NCBI GenBank assembly: GCA_015075365.1 | Contig: JABTUN010000001.1 | Location: 1,736,001-1,800,000, forward strand | DNA length: 64,000 nucleotides | Source: Verrucomicrobiaceae bacterium | Lineage (GTDB): Bacteria > Verrucomicrobiota > Verrucomicrobiia > Verrucomicrobiales > Verrucomicrobiaceae | Direction: 5' to 3' | Shown: piece by piece, positions 60,608-64,000 of the stretch | Numbering within the stretch: position 1 is the first letter of the stretch | Layout of the letters: every line of letters begins with the position of its first letter | The notes under the pieces: model-generated | What the model was told of the DNA's origin: nothing | Database searches by the model: none | Seen by the model: the letters and a program-made list of their open reading frames with translations, nothing else | Program-made: the position numbers and the translations under genes

Positions 60608-61693
60608 TCAGTCGTTGAAGAAGTGGCGTCCGGTCTGACCCGCTTCCGTCTTGTTGTCCACTTCCCAATAGACATCCTCGAAGATGGTCTCCGGCTCGGG
60701 ATAGGGGCTGCTCTTAGCGAACTCTGCGGAATCCTCCGCTTCCTTCTGCGCCTCCTTGTCGATCTTTTTCAGCTCCTCCTCCGTCGCCACGCCTTCGTTG
60801 AGCAGGTTGCGTTTCCACACCTGAATCGGGTCGTGGTCATTTTGAAATTTCTCGACCTCTTCCTTGGTGCGGTATTTGAACTTGTTCGCGTCCGCCACCG
60901 AATGACCTTCCCAGCGGTAGGTGGCGATTTCGAGGATGCTGGGCTTCGATTCGTTGTGGGCGCGTTCGATGGCTTTGCCAACGCCGGCGCGCACTTCGTA
61001 GATGTCCTCGCCGCTGAAGCGTTCCCAGGCCATGCCGTAGCCCTCGGCGCGCTGCGCCAGACAGTCCGGATACGCGGAGGAGCGCTTCTGGCTGGTGCCC
61101 ATCGAGTAGCCGTTGTTCTCGATCACATAGATCACCGGCAGATCCCAAAGCTCGGCCAGATTCAGCGACTCATGGAAGGCACCCTGGTTCACCGCGCCGT
61201 CGCCGAGGAAGCACAGGGCCGCGCCCTTGATGCTGCGATACTTCAAACCATACGCGAGGCCAAGTCCGAGCGGCGTCTGGCCGGCGACGATGCCATGGCC
61301 GCCCCAGTAGTTCTTCTCCGGCGCGAAGTAGTGCATCGAGCCGCCCTTGCCGCGGGAGCAGCCGGTGGCCTTGCCGAAGAGCTCGGCCATGCACTCGTTC
61401 ATGCCCATGCCGACCGCCAACGCGTGGCCGTGGTCGCGGTAAGCGGTGATGACGTGATCGTTCGGGCCCATCACGGAAACCGTGCCGACGGCGACGGATT
61501 CCTGGCCGATGTAAAGGTGAAGGAAGCCGCCCATGCGCCCCGCCTGGTAGTGCTGGAGCGACACTTGCTCAAACTTCCGGATCCGCACCATCTGGCGGTA
61601 AAGGTTCACTTTGTCAGCCGTCGTCAGCTTCTGATTGATCGGAGCCGAAGCGTGCGCGGCGAGGGAGGCGGAGGATGCTTTCGTCTTGGCCAT
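60608..61693 (-). CDS. pdhA: pyruvate dehydrogenase E1 component, alpha subunit
   Basis: A 361-residue TPP-dependent dehydrogenase alpha subunit. The TPP motif runs from Gly-Asp-Gly at 164-166 (FLGDGAVNQGAFHE) to Asn193-Asn194 (YVIENNGYSMG). GGSMHYFAPEKNYWGGHGIV and RYRDHGHALA-like blocks are typical of E1-alpha. The start MAKTKASSASLAAH is preferred; an upstream extension would run through the parS-like repeats. No E1-beta gene is adjacent, so pdhB must be elsewhere. Confidence 0.93.
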   Translation of the reverse strand: MAKTKASSASLAAHASAPINQKLTTADKVNLYRQMVRIRKFEQVSLQHYQAGRMGGFLHLYIGQESVAVGTVSVMGPNDHVITAYRDHGHALAVGMGMNECMAELFGKATGCSRGKGGSMHYFAPEKNYWGGHGIVAGQTPLGLGLAYGLKYRSIKGAALCFLGDGAVNQGAFHESLNLAELWDLPVIYVIENNGYSMGTSQKRSSAYPDCLAQRAEGYGMAWERFSGEDIYEVRAGVGKAIERAHNESKPSILEIATYRWEGHSVADANKFKYRTKEEVEKFQNDHDPIQVWKRNLLNEGVATEEELKKIDKEAQKEAEDSAEFAKSSPYPEPETIFEDVYWEVDNKTEAGQTGRHFFND

Positions 61694-61748
61694 GGGGGAG
61701 CGCGATACTAGCGGGAAGGGTGCCAAAGGCAAGCGGGATGAGGGACGA

Positions 61749-61860
61749 GGAGTGATGGAGCCATGGAGTGTTGGAGGAATGTTTCGCGCCATCGCAAAAG
61801 CGTCTGCGCTGCACTCTTCAACACAGCCATCCATCATTCCAAAACTCCACCACTCCACGC
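61749..61860. repeat. inverted octamer-repeat arms between pdhA and mnmG
   Basis: The left arm (61749-61780) has units GGAGTGAT GGAGCCAT GGAGTGTT GGAGGAAT; the complement of the right arm (61827-61860) reads TGGAGTGG TGGAGTTT TGGAATGA TGGATGG. A 46-nt segment separates them. No gene is seen in this 402-bp divergent gap, which also holds two parS-like sites. Confidence 0.6.
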
Positions 61861-61872
61861 CGCCGCCCCCAC

Positions 61873-61886
61873 GTTCCACATGGAAC
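61873..61886. promoter_or_regulatory. parS-like ParB-binding site (one mismatch), copy 1
   Basis: GTTCCACATGGAAC, near-palindromic, differs from the Pseudomonas-type parS core GTTCCACGTGGAAC at a single central base. Located between divergent pdhA and mnmG. Confidence 0.55.
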
Positions 61887-61943
61887 ATCCGCCGCGCTGT
61901 GCTACCTGCTCGAAAACAAATTCGTCGTCACAGTCCGCACCAC

Positions 61944-61957
61944 GTTCCACATGGAAC
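61944..61957. promoter_or_regulatory. parS-like ParB-binding site (one mismatch), copy 2
   Basis: Second copy of GTTCCACATGGAAC, 71 bp after the first. The repeated spacing suggests a duplicated site. Confidence 0.55.
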
Positions 61958-61993
61958 ATCCGCCGCGCTGTGCTACCCTGCCCTTTCCGGCCG

Positions 61994-62017
61994 ACCTCTC
62001 ACGTCTCACCTCTCACC
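61994..62017. repeat. short heptamer repeat upstream of mnmG
   Basis: Units ACCTCTC ACGTCTC ACCTCTC ACC. The same ACCTCTC/ACTTCTC heptamers form the right arm of the insertion inside mnmG at 62828-62899. Confidence 0.6.
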
Positions 62018-62095
62018 CCGCGTTGAATCGAGGACGAGTTCGAGTAGGAGGACGGTCCGCCGCCCCGTCTCCCAGCCTCCCCTTCCCCTGCCTCC

Positions 62096-64000
62096 ATGTC
62101 CCTCTACACCTTCCCCAAGCACTACGATGTCATCGTCTGCGGAGCCGGTCACGCCGGGGTGGAGGCCGCAATGGCGGCGGCACGCATGGGCTGCCAGACG
62201 GCCATTCTCACCCAGAATCTCGACACCATCTCCCAGATGTCGTGCAACCCCGCCATTGGCGGTCTGGCCAAGGGGCATGTCGTGCGGGAGATCGACGCCC
62301 TCGGCGGGGTCATGGGCCGGAACACCGACGCCACCGGCATCCAGTTCCGCATGCTGAACGCCCGCAAGGGCCCCAGCGTCCAGGCCCCCCGCGCCCAGTG
62401 CGACAAGAAGGCCTACCAGTTCCGCATGAAGTGGCTCATCGAGAACCAGCCCAACCTCGACCTCCACCAAGGGAATGCCGCCGAGATTCTCGTCGAAAAC
62501 GACGCCATCACCGGCGTGCGCACCTCCCTCGGCATGATCTACCGGGCCAAAGCGGTCGTCATTTCCTCCGGCACCTTCATGCGCGGCCTGCTCCATGTCG
62601 GCCAGCAGAACCAAGCCGGCGGGCGCATGGGCGACAGCATCTCCACCCTGTCCGACAGCCTCCGCACCCTCGGCTTCGACGTCCAGCGCTTCAAAACCGG
62701 CACCCCCTGCCGCCTCAACAGCCGCAGCATCGACTTCTCCAAGTGCGACCTCCAGCCCGGCGATGAACCCGCGCCGAGGTTCAGCTACCTCTCGGGAGTG
62801 CTGGCGGAAGACGAAGCCGAAGAGCCAGTGAGAAGTCAGAAGTCAGAAGTCAGAGGTGAAGGCGACTCCACTTCTCACCTCTCACCTCTCACTTCTCACG
62901 GTTCCCCCACCCTCCCAACGACCGGTCCGAACCAGTTCACCCTCAACTCCTGGCGCGATGTAACGTTCCACGTGGAACAAATTCCCTGCTGGATCACATA
63001 CACCACCCCCCAGACGCACGACATCATCCGGGCGAACATCCACAAATCGGCCATGTATTCGGGCAAAATCGAGGGCGTCGGCCCCCGCTACTGCCCCTCC
63101 GTGGAGGACAAGGTGGTCCGCTTTGCCGAGAAGGAGCGCCACCAGATCTTCCTGGAGCCGGAGGGACGCCACACCCGCGAATTCTACGTCAATGGCGTCT
63201 CCACCTCCCTGCCCTTCGAGGTCCAGTATGACTTCATCCGGTCCATCCCCGGCCTCGAAAAGGCCGAGATCATCCGCCCCGGCTACGCCGTCGAATACGA
63301 CTACTGCCCGCCTACCCAGCTCCACCCCACCTTGGAGACGAAGCGCGTCTCCGGCCTCTACTTCGCCGGGCAGATCAACGGCACCTCTGGCTATGAAGAA
63401 GCCGCCGGCCAAGGCCTCATCGCCGGGGCCAATGCCGCCCTCAAGGTGCAGGGCCGCCCCCCTTTCCTGCTCCAGCGCAGCCAGGCCTACCTCGCCGTCA
63501 TGATCGACGACCTCGTCACGAAGGGCACCACCGAGCCCTACCGCCTCTTCACCTCCCGCGCCGAATACCGCCTCCTCCTCCGCCAGGACAACTGCGACCT
63601 CCGCTTGACCCCCCTCGCCGCCCAGATCGGCCTCGTCTCCGATTTCCGGAAACAGCACACCCAGGCTAAGCTCGACGCCGTTTCGGCCGCGAAGACCCTC
63701 CTCGCTGAAACCCGCCTCGACGGCATTTCCGCCGTCCAGTGGCTCAAACGGCCCGAAAACACCCCCACTTCCCTGCCCTCCGAGCTGCGCGACCGCTTCA
63801 CGCCCGAGGTCTGGACCCTCGTCGAAAACGACGTCAAATACGCCGGCTACATCACCCGACAGGAGGATCTCGTCGCCCGCACCGCCCGGATGGAAGAAAA
63901 AGTCATCCCTGCCGACTTCGACTACGCCGCCATCACCGCCCTCAAAACCGAAGCCCGCCACCGCCTCACCGCCGCCCGCCCCACCACCCTCGGCCAGGCC
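62096..64000 (+). CDS. mnmG: tRNA uridine-5-carboxymethylaminomethyl modification enzyme MnmG (GidA), 3' truncated
   Basis: 635 codons are visible; the frame runs off the window and probably lacks only the last 20-40 residues. FAD-binding motif [14 protein letters not shown] is at residues 11-24; [51 protein letters not shown] and [14 protein letters not shown] are MnmG signatures. With MnmE it modifies wobble uridines of tRNAs. Residues 245-268, encoded by 62828-62899, are an extra Ser/Arg/Glu-rich stretch absent from E. coli MnmG, inserted before the conserved [11 protein letters not shown] perfect parS-like palindrome at 62965-62978 encodes part of TFHVEQ. mnmG is often close to the chromosome origin and to gidB/parA/parB. 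Confidence 0.95.
   Translation, partial: MSLYTFPKHYDVIVCGAGHAGVEAAMAAARMGCQTAILTQNLDTISQMSCNPAIGGLAKGHVVREIDALGGVMGRNTDATGIQFRMLNARKGPSVQAPRAQCDKKAYQFRMKWLIENQPNLDLHQGNAAEILVENDAITGVRTSLGMIYRAKAVVISSGTFMRGLLHVGQQNQAGGRMGDSISTLSDSLRTLGFDVQRFKTGTPCRLNSRSIDFSKCDLQPGDEPAPRFSYLSGVLAEDEAEEPVRSQKSEVRGEGDSTSHLSPLTSHGSPTLPTTGPNQFTLNSWRDVTFHVEQIPCWITYTTPQTHDIIRANIHKSAMYSGKIEGVGPRYCPSVEDKVVRFAEKERHQIFLEPEGRHTREFYVNGVSTSLPFEVQYDFIRSIPGLEKAEIIRPGYAVEYDYCPPTQLHPTLETKRVSGLYFAGQINGTSGYEEAAGQGLIAGANAALKVQGRPPFLLQRSQAYLAVMIDDLVTKGTTEPYRLFTSRAEYRLLLRQDNCDLRLTPLAAQIGLVSDFRKQHTQAKLDAVSAAKTLLAETRLDGISAVQWLKRPENTPTSLPSELRDRFTPEVWTLVENDVKYAGYITRQEDLVARTARMEEKVIPADFDYAAITALKTEARHRLTAARPTTLGQA
62828..62899. repeat. 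inverted heptamer-repeat insertion inside mnmG
   Basis: The left arm has AGTGAGA AGTCAGA AGTCAGA AGTCAGA GGTGAAG; the right arm ACTTCTC ACCTCTC ACCTCTC ACTTCTC AC. The arms are imperfect complements with a short centre and could fold into a hairpin of about 30 bp. It is in frame and translates as [20 protein letters not shown] then LTSH. Confidence 0.8.
62965..62978. promoter_or_regulatory. perfect parS-like palindrome inside mnmG
   Basis: GTTCCACGTGGAAC is a perfect 14-bp palindrome identical to the parS core known from Pseudomonas and a one-base-per-arm variant of the Bacillus type (GTTTCACGTGAAAC). It sits in the mnmG coding frame. Chromosomal parS sites usually cluster around oriC and parAB. 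Confidence 0.75.

Larger units (their letters stand above)
61869..61977. repeat. direct repeat carrying two parS-like sites
   Basis: An identical 38-bp block occurs at 61869-61906 and 61940-61977 (71-bp period). Each holds GTTCCACATGGAAC, one base from the palindrome GTTCCACGTGGAAC. The block continues into ATCCGCCGCGCTGTGCTACC. Confidence 0.85.

Overview
The window looks like a chromosomal piece of a free-living Verrucomicrobiota bacterium, probably from the Prosthecobacter/Verrucomicrobiaceae side. This is an inference from high G+C, a large set of secreted DUF1080, DUF1501, DUF1552, DUF1549/DUF1553 and DUF1592-type proteins, a sulfatase, a sialate O-acetylesterase, a Hanks kinase with a DWG motif beside an ECF-type sigma factor, and giant beta-helix proteins. 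Few genes have a good Shine-Dalgarno site, so many starts were chosen from signal peptides, ATGA overlaps or homology boundaries.

Layout. 0-2.1 kb: 3' part of a hydrolase/DUF1080 fusion and an SDR oxidoreductase. 2.4-6.6 kb: a membrane Ser/Thr kinase with C-terminal WD40-like repeats, convergent with an ECF-type sigma factor. 6.8-19.9 kb: a surface-protein island with two S74-type fibre proteins (the second broken inside a tandem-repeat block), a small secreted protein and a ~2,580-residue six-module beta-helix protein. This island is studded with ~70-bp REPIN-like elements. 20.3-28.3 kb: sugar isomerase/epimerase, FAD oxidoreductase, CoaC, a hydrolase and an overlapping set (membrane protein, AlgX-like, MauE/DoxX-like, aldolase). 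28.3-34.1 kb: a pseudopilin-like protein, tRNA-His, rnc, a Tat-exported unknown, a secreted HhH protein and a serine-hydrolase lipoprotein. 34.1-50 kb: a degradative cluster (CehA/McbA-like metallohydrolase with EF-hands, sulfatase, two cytochrome-type PSD proteins, DUF1501, esterase, DUF1552), interrupted by a hipBA module and a small nucleotidyltransferase module. 50-64 kb: rlmN, glycan-active secreted proteins, fabF, an M50 protease, a formyltransferase, SseB-like, metX, pdhA and a nearly complete mnmG.

The non-coding signals stand out. At least four sequence families share one architecture, GTAG followed by a short hairpin, as in REP elements handled by RAYT transposases. Four of the five TAG stop codons assigned in this window lie inside such a GTAG. 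A second class is made of 7-8 bp tandem units, often in inverted arms; two copies are inserted in frame in conserved proteins, one in the kinase activation segment and one in MnmG. Three parS-like sites (one perfect) around and inside mnmG suggest that the right end lies near the chromosome origin. All functional statements rest on reading motifs by eye; no database search was run.
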